The position numbers and the translations under genes were made by a program. A DNA stretch of 47,468 nucleotides from Bacillota bacterium (GTDB lineage: Bacteria; Bacillota; Clostridia; Lachnospirales; Lachnospiraceae), in contig JAEZPG010000065.1 of NCBI GenBank assembly GCA_023413555.1, positions 1 to 47,468 on the forward strand. Reading direction: 5' to 3'. Within the stretch, counting starts at the first letter, position 1. Each line of letters opens with the position of its first letter. The notes under the pieces were generated by a model, which saw only the letters and a list, made by a program, of their open reading frames with translations, made no database searches and was not told the origin of the DNA. Positions 33,271 through 42,244 of the stretch are shown piece by piece.

Positions 33271-33729
33271 GTTCACAATCCGATATCCTCGGTAGATCTG
33301 CTCCAATAGAATCATTCGCATCATCTGATGTGGGAAAGTCATCTTAGAAAAGCTTAGGAGATAATCTGCCCCTTTAATAATGTCCGAATCTAATCCCAAA
33401 GAGCCTCCAATGATAAAGATAATATGACTCTTTCCTTCTATGCCAAGTCGCTCTATCTGTCTTCCAAAGGTCACAGAATCTTGTTGCTTTCCCTCTATGG
33501 CTAGGGCAATGATATAAGCTCCATCCCTTATATACTTACTAAGCCTCTCACCTTCCTTTTTCTTAATCTGCAGTTCTACAACATCACTAGCATTATCCGG
33601 GGTCTTTTCATCTGCCACCTCAATAATCTCCAATTTACAATATCGGCTTAGACGTTTCGTATATTCCTCAATGCCCTGAGTAAAGTATTTTTCTTTTATT
33701 TTTCCCACACATAATACAGTAATCTTCAT
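33250..33729 (-). CDS. rlmH: 23S rRNA pseudouridine-1915 N3-methyltransferase
   Basis: A 159-residue SPOUT methyltransferase from ATG 33729 (AGGAGA 4 bases before it; the frame opens at 33786). MKITVLCVGKIKEKYF is the standard start, IIFIIGGSLGLD carries the SAM-binding knot, and RGYRIVNGEPYHK is the universal C-terminus. It methylates pseudouridine 1915 in helix 69 of 23S rRNA. The length is exactly that of the family. Its last codons are repeated three times downstream. Confidence 0.95.
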   Translation of the reverse strand: MKITVLCVGKIKEKYFTQGIEEYTKRLSRYCKLEIIEVADEKTPDNASDVVELQIKKKEGERLSKYIRDGAYIIALAIEGKQQDSVTFGRQIERLGIEGKSHIIFIIGGSLGLDSDIIKGADYLLSFSKMTFPHQMMRMILLEQIYRGYRIVNGEPYHK

Positions 33730-33779
33730 AGTCTCTCCTATTATTTTATCATTAATTATTACATTAAATGAAGTATTTA

Positions 33780-33795
33780 TGAACAAAGTTGTTCA
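33780..33795. promoter_or_regulatory. perfect palindrome upstream of rlmH
   Basis: TGAACAA (33780-33786) and TTGTTCA (33789-33795) flank AG, 50 bases before the rlmH start. It may be a regulator site. The rest of 33796-34095 contains only the hairpin at 33901 and a 28-codon ATG frame at about 33984-34070 on the minus strand (MSKRTKEGIIDYVYF...) with no good binding site. Confidence 0.35.
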
Positions 33796-33900
33796 CAAAT
33801 TGTTTTTATGTTAGTCATACTTTCATCATAATTGTCAATTATAATGAAAACTGAAAGTGATAAAACGTCACTCTCTCCTCCCCCTCATTATAATATAACA

Positions 33901-33941
33901 AGAAGAGGCCACCATGGCAAGCATGGCGGTCTCTTCCTCTT
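33901..33941. terminator. hairpin after mazF
   Basis: AGAAGAGGCCACCATG pairs with CATGGCGGTCTCTTCCT with one mismatch and small bulges around a 5-base loop. On the minus strand it is followed by TTGTTATATT, so it can end the alr-mazF transcript. Confidence 0.55.
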
Positions 33942-34095
33942 ATTGAAATGAAATTGTATCATTATGTACTATAATCAAGAACTCATTATCTTACATAGAT
34001 AACCTATTGCAGATCTTGACTATGGTAGTTATAAAATAGACATAATCTATTATTCCTTCCTTTGTACGTTTACTCATTAATCCATTTTCGATGTA

Positions 34096-34443
34096 TTATG
34101 TATTAAGAGCTAGGCTAATTAATAATGCTTTGTCTATTTTCTTTAATACATCATCATCTAAATGACATACTTTCTCTTTTAACCTAGATTTATCGATCGT
34201 TCTTACTTGTTCTAACAAAATAACTGAATCCTTAACAATTCCATATTTTTCAGCATCTAGTTCCACATGGGTAGGAAGCTTTGCTTTGTTCATTTTAGAA
34301 GTTATTGCTGCGCAGATAACTGTAGGACTATGTTTATTGCCAGTATCATTCTGTACGATAAGTACTGGCCTCACTCCTCCTTGCTCTGACCCAATCACAG
34401 GTCTTAAATCTGCATAAAATATATCGCCTCTTTTTATAATCAC
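34096..34443 (-). CDS. mazF: MazF/EndoA-type endoribonuclease toxin
   Basis: 115 residues from GTG 34443 (GGAG 10 bases before it); this matches the usual EndoA length, though the frame extends to 34530. Motifs: KRGDIFYADLRPVIGSEQGG, RPVLIVQND, and the conserved KLPTHVEL and LEQVRTIDK stretches. It cleaves mRNA at short sequence motifs. It lies downstream of alr as in Bacillus, but there is no antitoxin gene in the 216 bases between alr and this start; only a 23-codon ATG frame (MEELANRNRNLQN...) is seen there. The toxin is therefore apparently unaccompanied. Confidence 0.9.
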   Translation of the reverse strand: MIIKRGDIFYADLRPVIGSEQGGVRPVLIVQNDTGNKHSPTVICAAITSKMNKAKLPTHVELDAEKYGIVKDSVILLEQVRTIDKSRLKEKVCHLDDDVLKKIDKALLISLALNT

Positions 34444-34659
34444 TTTATTCACACTCCGTCTTTTTGGCTTTAGCTTTATTATTGCCAGATTTAACTTGCG
34501 TATTCCATAAAGTGCATTCTTTTCAAACATTTTTACCTAAGATACATAAAACAATATTTTGAAGATTCCTATTTCTATTCGCTAGTTCTTCCATCTCTGT
34601 CTAAGCACCGTTCAAAACATTTACATTAATGCATTTCTTTATACCATTACATCATCAAG

Positions 34660-35856
34660 TTATACCATCATTTTCATGTTATCAAATCCTTCCAGGTTTC
34701 CCTGAAAACTTAATTCCCCAACAATAGCTCCATTCCTTATATAGACACGGGGAACTCTCTTGCTTATATCACAGACAAACTCATAATTAAAGGAATATGC
34801 CATGTCTGCCAACTCTTCTACAGTAATCCTCTTATCACCATCTATCCCTACCAAAATAACATCATCATCTTTCTTAGTTTCTGGGATTCCGGTTACATCC
34901 ACCATAAATTGATCCATACAAATACGTCCTAAAATCGGCGCTTTCTTTCCATGTATCAGCACGTATCCCTTGTTGGACAAAGCTCTTGGATAACCATCCG
35001 CATAACCTACTGGAATGGTGGCTACACTTATTTTCTCTTTCGCTACATATGTGCTACCATAGCTGATTCCTGTGCCTGGCTCTACCTCATGAACATGGAT
35101 CACTTTGGATAACAACTCCATTGCCGGGCGAAGAGAAAGATTTTCTTTATTTACTTCACTACTAGGATATAAGCCATAGGTGGAAATACCACTTCTGACC
35201 ATGTTTAAATAAGTATCCGGCAAATCAATAATTGCTGCACTGTTGGAAACATGCTTTACCGCTACTTGGATCCCTACCTCACTAAGCTTCTTGGCAAATA
35301 CCTGATAACGCTTATACTGGTTGATGGTAGACACCTTATCTGTCATATCCGCACATGCGAAATGAGTAAACAGCCCAGTAATCTCTATTCCTTCCAAAGT
35401 ACTTATCTGCTGAATCTTAAGAATACTTTCATCGTTGTCCTTAAATCCAATTCGGCTCATACCTGTATCCAGTTTGATATGAATTCTCGCTTTATTATTC
35501 TTAGAGACAGCTATCTGAGACAGTCTTTCTGCCATTTCAAGACTATATACTGTCTGGGTAATGTCATACTGAATAAGCTGCTCATAATCCTCAACACAGG
35601 TATGCCCTAGAACCAAGATAGGCTTAGTTACTCCTGCTTTACGAAGTTCAACTGCTTCCTCAATAATTGCCACTCCATAGGCATCCACGATAGAATCTAT
35701 GGTCCAGGCAATCGGAACAGCACCATGGCCATACCCATCAGCCTTAATAATAGCCATCAACTTTGTATCTTTATCTAATTTTAGTCTGGTTCTCTCCAGA
35801 TTCTCATAAATAGCATCCAAATTCACTCTTGCCTGAACACGATAGTATTTTCTCAT
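34660..35856 (-). CDS. alr: alanine racemase
   Basis: 398 residues from ATG 35856 (GGAG 8 bases before it, rather than the GTG at 35865). PLP lysine K38 in IIKADGYGHGA; second-domain Tyr in GTGISYGSTY; C-terminal MDQFMVDVTG. It makes D-alanine for peptidoglycan. It follows nnr after 84 bases and precedes mazF, the same neighbourhood as in many Firmicutes. Confidence 0.93.
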   Translation of the reverse strand: MRKYYRVQARVNLDAIYENLERTRLKLDKDTKLMAIIKADGYGHGAVPIAWTIDSIVDAYGVAIIEEAVELRKAGVTKPILVLGHTCVEDYEQLIQYDITQTVYSLEMAERLSQIAVSKNNKARIHIKLDTGMSRIGFKDNDESILKIQQISTLEGIEITGLFTHFACADMTDKVSTINQYKRYQVFAKKLSEVGIQVAVKHVSNSAAIIDLPDTYLNMVRSGISTYGLYPSSEVNKENLSLRPAMELLSKVIHVHEVEPGTGISYGSTYVAKEKISVATIPVGYADGYPRALSNKGYVLIHGKKAPILGRICMDQFMVDVTGIPETKKDDDVILVGIDGDKRITVEELADMAYSFNYEFVCDISKRVPRVYIRNGAIVGELSFQGNLEGFDNMKMMV

Positions 35857-35940
35857 AGCCGTCACTCCATTCGTGGTTACAATCCCATTGACCGTTTTCT
35901 AATAATTGTATGCTTATTGACTTTAAATTACAAGATTGAT

Positions 35941-37443
35941 TTAATTATTGTCAACATTTTTCAGCACATCAACAATACCTCCGATAATATCCTCAGCCAT
36001 AAGAGAAAAAGCCCCCATCTTTACTCTGGCACAATCTCCTGACAATCCATGGATATATACACCAAGACAAGCAGCCTCATAGGAAGTCATTCCACCAGCC
36101 AGTAAGCCTGAGATAACCCCTGTAAGCACATCACCGGCACCTGCTGTAGCCATACCATGATTACCACTAGCATTCACATATTGTATTCCATCCCTCGCCA
36201 CTATGGTTCTGGCATCTTTTAATACAAGAGTATAATTTCTTCCTTTCACCATTTCAGTTGCGACAGAAAGAATATCCTTCCTAATCTCTGATACTGGTTT
36301 CCCATTAAGTCTAGACATCTCCATTAAATGAGGTGTCAGAATAAAGTTCTCTGACAAATGGGACAACAGCTCTTCTTTATCCGGTCTTTTTGCTAATAGA
36401 TTTATTCCATCAGCATCTAATACCACTGGAACTTTTGCATTCTTAACTACTAATTCAAATAGAGTTTTCACTATCGGAGCATCGCCAATTCCAGGTCCAA
36501 AAACTATCACGGTTGCCCACTGAAGTTCTTTTAATAGATCTGCTTTTTCGGTAGAAGCATCATAAGTGGTTAGTATTGCTTCCGGTAAAGAAGTTTGTAA
36601 AATCTCCCGGTTTTCCTTCGCAGTCATGATTTTAACCAATCCAGCTCCCATTCGGTATGCAGCCTTTGCTGATAGATAGCAAGCGCCACTCATATTAGGA
36701 GACCCGGCAATTACAAGTACTTTACCGAAGGTACCTTTATTGCTTCTAGAAGGTCTCATCGGAACCTTATCCAAATCTGATTCATCATAAGTAAATGCTG
36801 TTGGAGTAGCCTGTTTCATCGCCTCAGGAACAAATCCAACGTCCTCACAAAAGACAGTTCCACCATATTCACAGCCCGGATAAAGTAAAAGACCAAGTTT
36901 TTTATAGCCAAAGGTAATGGTATAGTCTGCTTTAATACAACATCCAAGGATTTGTCCACTGCCTGCATGAATTCCCGATGGAATATCCACCGAAAAAACC
37001 ACACTCTGACTATCATTCACCCTCTCCACAAGTTCTGCTAACTCGCCGGTAATTGGTTTGTTAAGTCCAATACCAAAGATAGCGTCCACCACTATATTAT
37101 ATGAGGATATCTTGGCATTGTTTAATATAGAAATTCCCAACTTCTGAGCCATATGTAGTTGCTTTGTATTCTCCTGGGTACTGTGGTCGAAGCTACCCGC
37201 AAGCAGTACATCCACCTCATACCCCCGTATTGTAAGAATACGTGCTATTGCCAGACCATCTCCACCATTATTTCCAGAAGTACAGATTACCAAAATTCGA
37301 TCCTTTTTATTTATGATTTCCTGTATTCTATTAGCAACTGCTAATGCAGCCCGCTCCATTAATACCAGGCTGGGTACACCATATTGTTGAATGGTAACTG
37401 CATCTATAGCTTTCATCTGTGTTCCATTTAATAGATACTCCAT
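35941..37443 (-). CDS. nnr: bifunctional NAD(P)H-hydrate epimerase / dehydratase
   Basis: A 500-residue fusion. Residues about 1-215 are the YjeF N-terminal epimerase (ICTSGNNGGDGLAIAR, VDIPSGIHAG), and residues about 225-500 are the ADP/ATP-dependent dehydratase of the ribokinase-like fold (GKVLVIAGSPNMSGA, VFGPGIG, GAGDVLTGVISG). It repairs hydrated nicotinamide cofactors. It lies between acpS and alr on the same strand. Confidence 0.94.
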   Translation of the reverse strand: MEYLLNGTQMKAIDAVTIQQYGVPSLVLMERAALAVANRIQEIINKKDRILVICTSGNNGGDGLAIARILTIRGYEVDVLLAGSFDHSTQENTKQLHMAQKLGISILNNAKISSYNIVVDAIFGIGLNKPITGELAELVERVNDSQSVVFSVDIPSGIHAGSGQILGCCIKADYTITFGYKKLGLLLYPGCEYGGTVFCEDVGFVPEAMKQATPTAFTYDESDLDKVPMRPSRSNKGTFGKVLVIAGSPNMSGACYLSAKAAYRMGAGLVKIMTAKENREILQTSLPEAILTTYDASTEKADLLKELQWATVIVFGPGIGDAPIVKTLFELVVKNAKVPVVLDADGINLLAKRPDKEELLSHLSENFILTPHLMEMSRLNGKPVSEIRKDILSVATEMVKGRNYTLVLKDARTIVARDGIQYVNASGNHGMATAGAGDVLTGVISGLLAGGMTSYEAACLGVYIHGLSGDCARVKMGAFSLMAEDIIGGIVDVLKNVDNN

Positions 37444-37546
37444 TTATATTGGCCTCCCTCTGTATGACTAAACATAACAATCATATTATATTCTACATTA
37501 TACATTTTTCAACTTTTTTAATACCCATTATTTATTATTTATAATT

Positions 37547-37607
37547 ATAGGAGTATAAGCGAGGATAATCTTTTATTCATTTGACATTATCCTTGCCATA
37601 CTCCTAT
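37547..37607. terminator. long hairpin at the end of acpS
   Basis: ATAGGAGTAT (37547-37556) pairs perfectly with ATACTCCTAT (37598-37607), and the inner GAGGATAAT / ATTATCCTT extend the stem after small bulges. The stop codon of acpS lies inside the right arm. AT-rich sequence follows on the minus strand. It could separate the rex-acpS transcript from nnr-alr-mazF. Confidence 0.6.
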
Positions 37608-37963
37608 GATTCTGCGATTACATATGCTATTGTATACTCCTGCGTATTACTAATACTTACATGAATGGTGATAATATTAAGCTCCCTTGCTTTTTTTAAT
37701 GCATTATCATATAGATTCACATAAGGTTTGCCTAATTCATCCCTTAATACCTCAATATCTTTTAATCTAATTTGCCGAAAACCGGTACCAAACGCCTTGG
37801 ATACCGCTTCCTTTACAGCAAAATTACCATTTGCTTTCTTTGAATCGAGTTGAATTAATTCCTGCTCCTTTTCAGTAAAAGAACGTCTTACAAAGTATTC
37901 TTTTAAGCATGCTTTCTCTATTCGTTTGTTTTCTACTAAGTCTATGCCAATTCCTACAATCAA
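37604..37963 (-). CDS. acpS: holo-[acyl-carrier-protein] synthase
   Basis: A 119-residue AcpS: MIVGIGIDLVENKRIE holds the Mg-binding Asp, and FAVKEAVSKAFGTGF is the second family motif. It transfers phosphopantetheine from CoA to apo-ACP. It follows the coiled-coil protein gene after 12 bases. Confidence 0.94.
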   Translation of the reverse strand: MIVGIGIDLVENKRIEKACLKEYFVRRSFTEKEQELIQLDSKKANGNFAVKEAVSKAFGTGFRQIRLKDIEVLRDELGKPYVNLYDNALKKARELNIITIHVSISNTQEYTIAYVIAES

Positions 37964-37975
37964 TGATATTCTCCC

Positions 37976-38605
37976 TTATAAATATTCCTGATCAAAGACT
38001 TCCATCATTTCTGCACCTAGGATATCGTGCATATAAGAATAAATATCTGAGTTATTCTGTTGCAATTCCTGTTCTTTTAAAATACTATCCATTAATAAGG
38101 CTTTGGTTTTATTAATCCATTGATTTAATTCTCTAATTTGCTTCTTGTTCTTTTTCAATTCGTCATAGCAAATCTGAAAACTAGCCTTTAATAACGCTTC
38201 ATTGGCTACCCTTATCTGTTGTGGGATAACCTCTAACTGATCATCATAAGCGTTCAGCTTATCATTAATTTCCTTTATATACCTCTGACTACTTTCCAGC
38301 TTCTTAATTCTGGTGGTCTCATTGGTCTTAGTTTCGGATTCTTGCATATTATTAACAATCTTCTGCATGAAATTACGTTTCATTTTTTTTAGTCTCTTTG
38401 CATCTTGAACTAGCTTACCCTGCTTTTTTAAAAGTTCATTCACTTGTTCCTCCAACCTACGAATAGTCATAGTTTTCTTTTCCTCTGGAAATAACATATG
38501 CCATCTACTATCTAATGTCAGGATAGGAACCTTCTTTAAAGTAACCGTTTGCTTGAGCTGCTTTTCAAATGAATCTTCACTTTTCTTTTTTGACAAATGA
38601 AACAC
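37976..38605 (-). CDS. coiled-coil protein, unknown function
   Basis: A 209-residue charged helical protein. After SRWHMLFPEEKKT near residue 35, several long coiled-coil segments run through about 48-185 (IRRLEEQVNELLKKQGKLVQ, RLKKMKRNFMQKIV, RIKKLESSQRYIKEIN). It has no membrane segment or known domain. It lies between rex and acpS in close spacing (31 and 12 bases), so it is translated in that operon. Such a gene at this place is, from memory, common in Lachnospiraceae, but its role is not known. Confidence 0.7.
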   Translation of the reverse strand: MFHLSKKKSEDSFEKQLKQTVTLKKVPILTLDSRWHMLFPEEKKTMTIRRLEEQVNELLKKQGKLVQDAKRLKKMKRNFMQKIVNNMQESETKTNETTRIKKLESSQRYIKEINDKLNAYDDQLEVIPQQIRVANEALLKASFQICYDELKKNKKQIRELNQWINKTKALLMDSILKEQELQQNNSDIYSYMHDILGAEMMEVFDQEYL

Positions 38606-38636
38606 CTACTTTTCTCTTGGGGAAGTATTAACACTT

Positions 38637-39311
38637 CTATAGATTTCCTGGAAATTTGTCTTCTGGATGTTTTGCCTCATAATCCTCCAAACTCTTAAGA
38701 TTATAGGACAACCGCATCAAGCTCTCTGAAAGGTGAACATTTTCTACCTTTATATTGTTTGGAAGATTTAAATCCACCGAAGCAAAGTTCCAAAATGCAC
38801 GAACTCCCCAGCTAACTAAATCAGCAGCTACCATAGGCGCTTTCGTTTTAGGAAGGGTAAGTGCTGCAATGTGTACCTTTTCCTTCTTTACATATTTCTC
38901 TAACTCATCCATCTGACGAACCTCAATACCACGAATGGATAATCCTACAAGTCTAGGATTAATATCAAATATAGCCTTTATAACAAATCCACGACGCTCA
39001 AAATCATTATAGTTAGCAAGAGCCTGTCCTAAATTACCTGCTCCTATTATAATCACGTTATACCTACGGTCTAGCCCCAATATCTTTCCAATCTCTGTAT
39101 ACAAATACTCTACATTGTATCCATATCCCTGCTGCCCAAAGCCACCAAAATTATTCAAGTCCTGCCGTATCTGAGAAGCAGTAACCTTCATCTTTTCACT
39201 TAACTCTTTCGACGAAATACGAACTACATCATGTTCTAGTAATTCACCAAGATAACGGTAATATCTTGGAAGACGCTTTATCACTGCTAATGAAATATCT
39301 TTTTCTGCCAA
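38637..39311 (-). CDS. rex: redox-sensing transcriptional repressor Rex
   Basis: A 224-residue Rex protein starting at TTG 39309-39311 with AAGGAGG about 8 bases before. Winged helix in residues 1-80 (VIKRLPRYYRYL, ITASQIRQDLNNFGGFGQQGYGY region) and Rossmann NADH-binding domain (IIIGAGNLGQALANY). It represses fermentation and respiration genes when NADH is low. It is driven by a consensus promoter at 39344-39372 and is divergent from an ABC-F gene. Confidence 0.95.
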   Translation of the reverse strand: MAEKDISLAVIKRLPRYYRYLGELLEHDVVRISSKELSEKMKVTASQIRQDLNNFGGFGQQGYGYNVEYLYTEIGKILGLDRRYNVIIIGAGNLGQALANYNDFERRGFVIKAIFDINPRLVGLSIRGIEVRQMDELEKYVKKEKVHIAALTLPKTKAPMVAADLVSWGVRAFWNFASVDLNLPNNIKVENVHLSESLMRLSYNLKSLEDYEAKHPEDKFPGNL

Positions 39312-39343
39312 GACGATCCCTCCTTACGAGTTTTATATGTAAT

Positions 39344-39372
39344 ATTATAGTAAATTGATACTTTATTGTCAA
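39344..39372 (-). promoter_or_regulatory. consensus SigA promoter of rex
   Basis: On the minus strand TTGACA (39372-39367) and TATAAT (39349-39344) are separated by exactly 17 bases, a perfect consensus promoter about 30 bases ahead of the rex start. I see no clear Rex operator (TTGTGA-n6-TCACAA type) in the 138-base gap. Confidence 0.8.
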
Positions 39373-39449
39373 ACTCCAATACATTGCATCTTGAAATATT
39401 TTATGATAAGATTTAGCTTAGATTTTATACCACAGAAAGGACAACCTCT

Positions 39450-41369
39450 ATGATACTAGCATGTAATAATATCAATAAATCATTTGGCACAGATCAAGTC
39501 CTTACTAATGTGTCATTTCATATAAATGAGCGTGAAAAGGCTGCCATTGTCGGTATCAATGGTGCCGGTAAATCTACCCTGTTAAAAATAATTATGGGAG
39601 AGATGCCAGCTGACCAAGGCGACGTAGTATTTAGTAAGGGAACTACTGTGGGTTACCTTCCTCAACATCAAAATCTTTCTTCTGACAAAACCATTTATGA
39701 GGAATTATTAGAGGTAAAGCAGGATATTCTCGAGCTTGACCGTCAGCTGAGGGAACTGGAACGGAATATGAAGCACGTAACAGGCGCCGAGTTGGAGCGG
39801 ATGTTAGGAATCTATACACGACTAAATCATGAATTTGAAATGAATAATGGCTATGCCTATCAAAGTGAAATTACCGGTGTACTAAAAGGCCTTGGCTTTG
39901 TTGAAGAGGATTTTACCAAAACTACCAATACTCTCTCTGGAGGCCAAAAGACCAGAGTGGCTCTTGGTAAATTACTGCTTTCGTCTCCAGATATCATTTT
40001 ATTAGATGAGCCTACTAACCACCTTGATCTAGAGTCCATTGCCTGGTTAGAGAATTATCTACTTAATTATCAGGGAGCTGTTGTTATTGTTGCTCATGAT
40101 CGCTACTTTTTAGACAAAGTAGTAACTAAAATAATTGAAATCGACCAAACAAAATCTTCTATGTTTCATGGCAACTACTCCACCTATGCCCAAAAGAAGG
40201 CTCAGGTGAGGGAAGCCCAGCTTAAGCAATATCTAAATCAACAACGCGAAATCAAGCATCAGGAGGAGGTTATAGCAAAGCTTCGCTCCTTTAATCGGGA
40301 AAAATCCATTCGGCGAGCAGAAAGTCGCGAAAAGCTATTAAATAAGATAGAGGTGCTAGATCGCCCTACTGTTGAAAATGCAGCTATGGATCTTAAGCTA
40401 GAGCCTTCCATTACCAGTGGTAATGACGTACTTACTGTCTCTCATTTAAAGAAAGCATTTGGGCCTCTTATCTTATTTGAGGATATCTCCTTTGACATTA
40501 AACGTGAGGAGAAGGTTGCTATTATTGGTAAAAATGGTACCGGAAAAACCACTATTTTAAAGATAATTAATGAATTGCTTCCAGCTGATGGTGGAGAAAT
40601 TAAGCTTGGAAGTAAAGTTAATATTGGCTACTACGACCAGGAACATCATGTACTAGATCCGGAGAAGACGTTAATAGAAGAAATCTCCGATGCTTATCCC
40701 AATATGACCAACACAAAAATTCGAAATGTGCTGGCAGCCTTCCTATTCACCAACGACGATGTATTCAAGCGGATTAAGGACTTAAGTGGTGGTGAGCGAG
40801 GCAGAGTTTCATTGGCTAAACTCATGCTGTCAGAGGCCAATCTTCTGATTCTTGATGAGCCTACCAATCATTTGGACATTGTCAGTAAAGAAATACTGGA
40901 AAATGCTATTACAAACTACACGGGAACGGTTCTTTATGTCTCCCATGATCGTTATTTTATTAATAAAACAGCCACCAGAATCTTGGATTTAACGAAACAA
41001 CAGATGTTAAATTATATCGGCAACTATGACTATTATCTGGAAAAGAAAGACCATGTGGAACAGGCTTACCTTACAGATACTGTAGATGCCATCTCTACTT
41101 CTTTACAAGATGCCGGAAACAATGGTTCTTTGGGCTGGAAGCAGCAAAAAGAGGAACAGGCAAAGCTCCGCAAAAAGCAAAATGATTTAAAAAAGATTGA
41201 GGATCAAATTACCGCCTTAGAGACCGAAAATGAAGAGATTGATATTCTTTTGGCAAAAGAAGAAATATATACCAATGTAGAGGAGTTATTAAAGCTTAAC
41301 AATAGGCGTAAAGAGATTGAAGAACAACTTGAGCATCTTATAGAGCAATGGGGTGAGCTGGCAGATTAA
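39450..41369 (+). CDS. ABC-F family ATPase
   Basis: A 639-residue soluble protein with two ABC domains: Walker A GINGAGKST (about 36-44) and GKNGTGKTT, signatures LSGGQKTRV and LSGGERGRV, and LLDEPTNHLD / LILDEPTNHLD. Between them lies the long charged linker of the family; a C-terminal coiled coil (LRKKQNDLKKIEDQITALE) follows. No membrane domain. ABC-F proteins act on ribosomes, in translation control or antibiotic protection; this one is of the YfmM/Uup-like, rather than clearly resistance-type, length. Divergent from rex. Confidence 0.88.
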   Translation: MILACNNINKSFGTDQVLTNVSFHINEREKAAIVGINGAGKSTLLKIIMGEMPADQGDVVFSKGTTVGYLPQHQNLSSDKTIYEELLEVKQDILELDRQLRELERNMKHVTGAELERMLGIYTRLNHEFEMNNGYAYQSEITGVLKGLGFVEEDFTKTTNTLSGGQKTRVALGKLLLSSPDIILLDEPTNHLDLESIAWLENYLLNYQGAVVIVAHDRYFLDKVVTKIIEIDQTKSSMFHGNYSTYAQKKAQVREAQLKQYLNQQREIKHQEEVIAKLRSFNREKSIRRAESREKLLNKIEVLDRPTVENAAMDLKLEPSITSGNDVLTVSHLKKAFGPLILFEDISFDIKREEKVAIIGKNGTGKTTILKIINELLPADGGEIKLGSKVNIGYYDQEHHVLDPEKTLIEEISDAYPNMTNTKIRNVLAAFLFTNDDVFKRIKDLSGGERGRVSLAKLMLSEANLLILDEPTNHLDIVSKEILENAITNYTGTVLYVSHDRYFINKTATRILDLTKQQMLNYIGNYDYYLEKKDHVEQAYLTDTVDAISTSLQDAGNNGSLGWKQQKEEQAKLRKKQNDLKKIEDQITALETENEEIDILLAKEEIYTNVEELLKLNNRRKEIEEQLEHLIEQWGELAD

Positions 41370-41380
41370 AGAAGATAGGT

Positions 41381-41432
41381 AAAAGGAAGGCTAATAGCAT
41401 GTGATTCTATGCCAATTATCCTTCCTTTTTCT
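41381..41432. terminator. bidirectional terminator between the ABC-F and GntR genes
   Basis: AAAAGGAAGG (41381-41390) pairs with CCTTCCTTTT (41420-41429), with partial pairing of the bases between them (TAATAGCAT / ATGCCAATTA). A T run follows on the plus strand and a T run is created on the minus strand too. Confidence 0.75.
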
Positions 41433-41501
41433 ATTCTATATGCGAAGCGTCCTGCCACTCTTTACATCTTGTCAGTACACACCCTGGTTTTCACCGGATA
41501 T

Positions 41502-42197
41502 TCAATCCCTTCCAGGATTCCATAGTGATTCAAATCCCTTGGCACTGATGTTTTCAATCGTACTTAGTATATGCTGATGAGCCAACTCTTCCGCTCGGCT
41601 ACTATCTCGTTTCTTTAGAGCCTCAACAATGGCACTGTGCTCATTGCTACAAGATATTGCACGGTCCTCACTGCTAAGTGTCTTCTTTCTCAATCTTTGT
41701 ACATAGTGATGAAAGTCCACTAAAACATGGTTCAACATACGACTATTGCATGCATCGTATATTACATCATGGAATCTATTATCTAATTCCACCAATTGTT
41801 CATAATGTTTCTTTTGTGTGTGAAATTCAAACAAATACTGGATCTCTTCTAGTTCCTCCAACTGTGTATCCGTAATGTTTTCACAAGCCCACTTTGCACA
41901 GAGTCCTTCAAGATAAGAACGGATCACATAGATATCCTTCATATCCTTAACAGATAAACCGGTAACAACTGCTCCTTTATTCGGTATTATGTTAACAAGT
42001 CCTTCTAGTTCTAACTGTCTTAGTGCTTCTCGAACTGGAGTACGGCTGACACCTAACTCAGTGGCAATAGTATTTTCCCGAAGTTCTTCGTCTTTACAAT
42101 ATTTGCCTGATAGAATATCTTCTCTGATACGATGAAAGACACGTCCCCGTAACGAATACTTATCTGTGATTTCTCTATTTATCCCTATCTCATCCAA
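41502..42197 (-). CDS. GntR-family regulator, FCD type
   Basis: A 231-residue regulator. N-terminal winged helix with TELGVSRTPVREALRQLELEGLV, and a C-terminal FCD ligand domain with its metal-binding D/H residues (ELDNRFHDVIYDACNSRML, HSAIVEALKKRD, HQHILSTIEN). It is the third gene of the citrate synthase-isocitrate dehydrogenase operon, 47 bases after the dehydrogenase. It likely controls the operon through the palindrome at 44928; citrate or 2-oxoglutarate as ligand is a guess. Confidence 0.9.
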   Translation of the reverse strand: MDEIGINREITDKYSLRGRVFHRIREDILSGKYCKDEELRENTIATELGVSRTPVREALRQLELEGLVNIIPNKGAVVTGLSVKDMKDIYVIRSYLEGLCAKWACENITDTQLEELEEIQYLFEFHTQKKHYEQLVELDNRFHDVIYDACNSRMLNHVLVDFHHYVQRLRKKTLSSEDRAISCSNEHSAIVEALKKRDSSRAEELAHQHILSTIENISAKGFESLWNPGRD

Positions 42198-42244
42198 GGA
42201 TGATCCTCCTAACTATACTGCTGATTAAATAGGCAAAATGCATT

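Noticed and set aside
33984..34070. 28-codon minus-strand frame after mazF
   Set aside because: Weak binding site and no recognisable protein pattern; probably chance.
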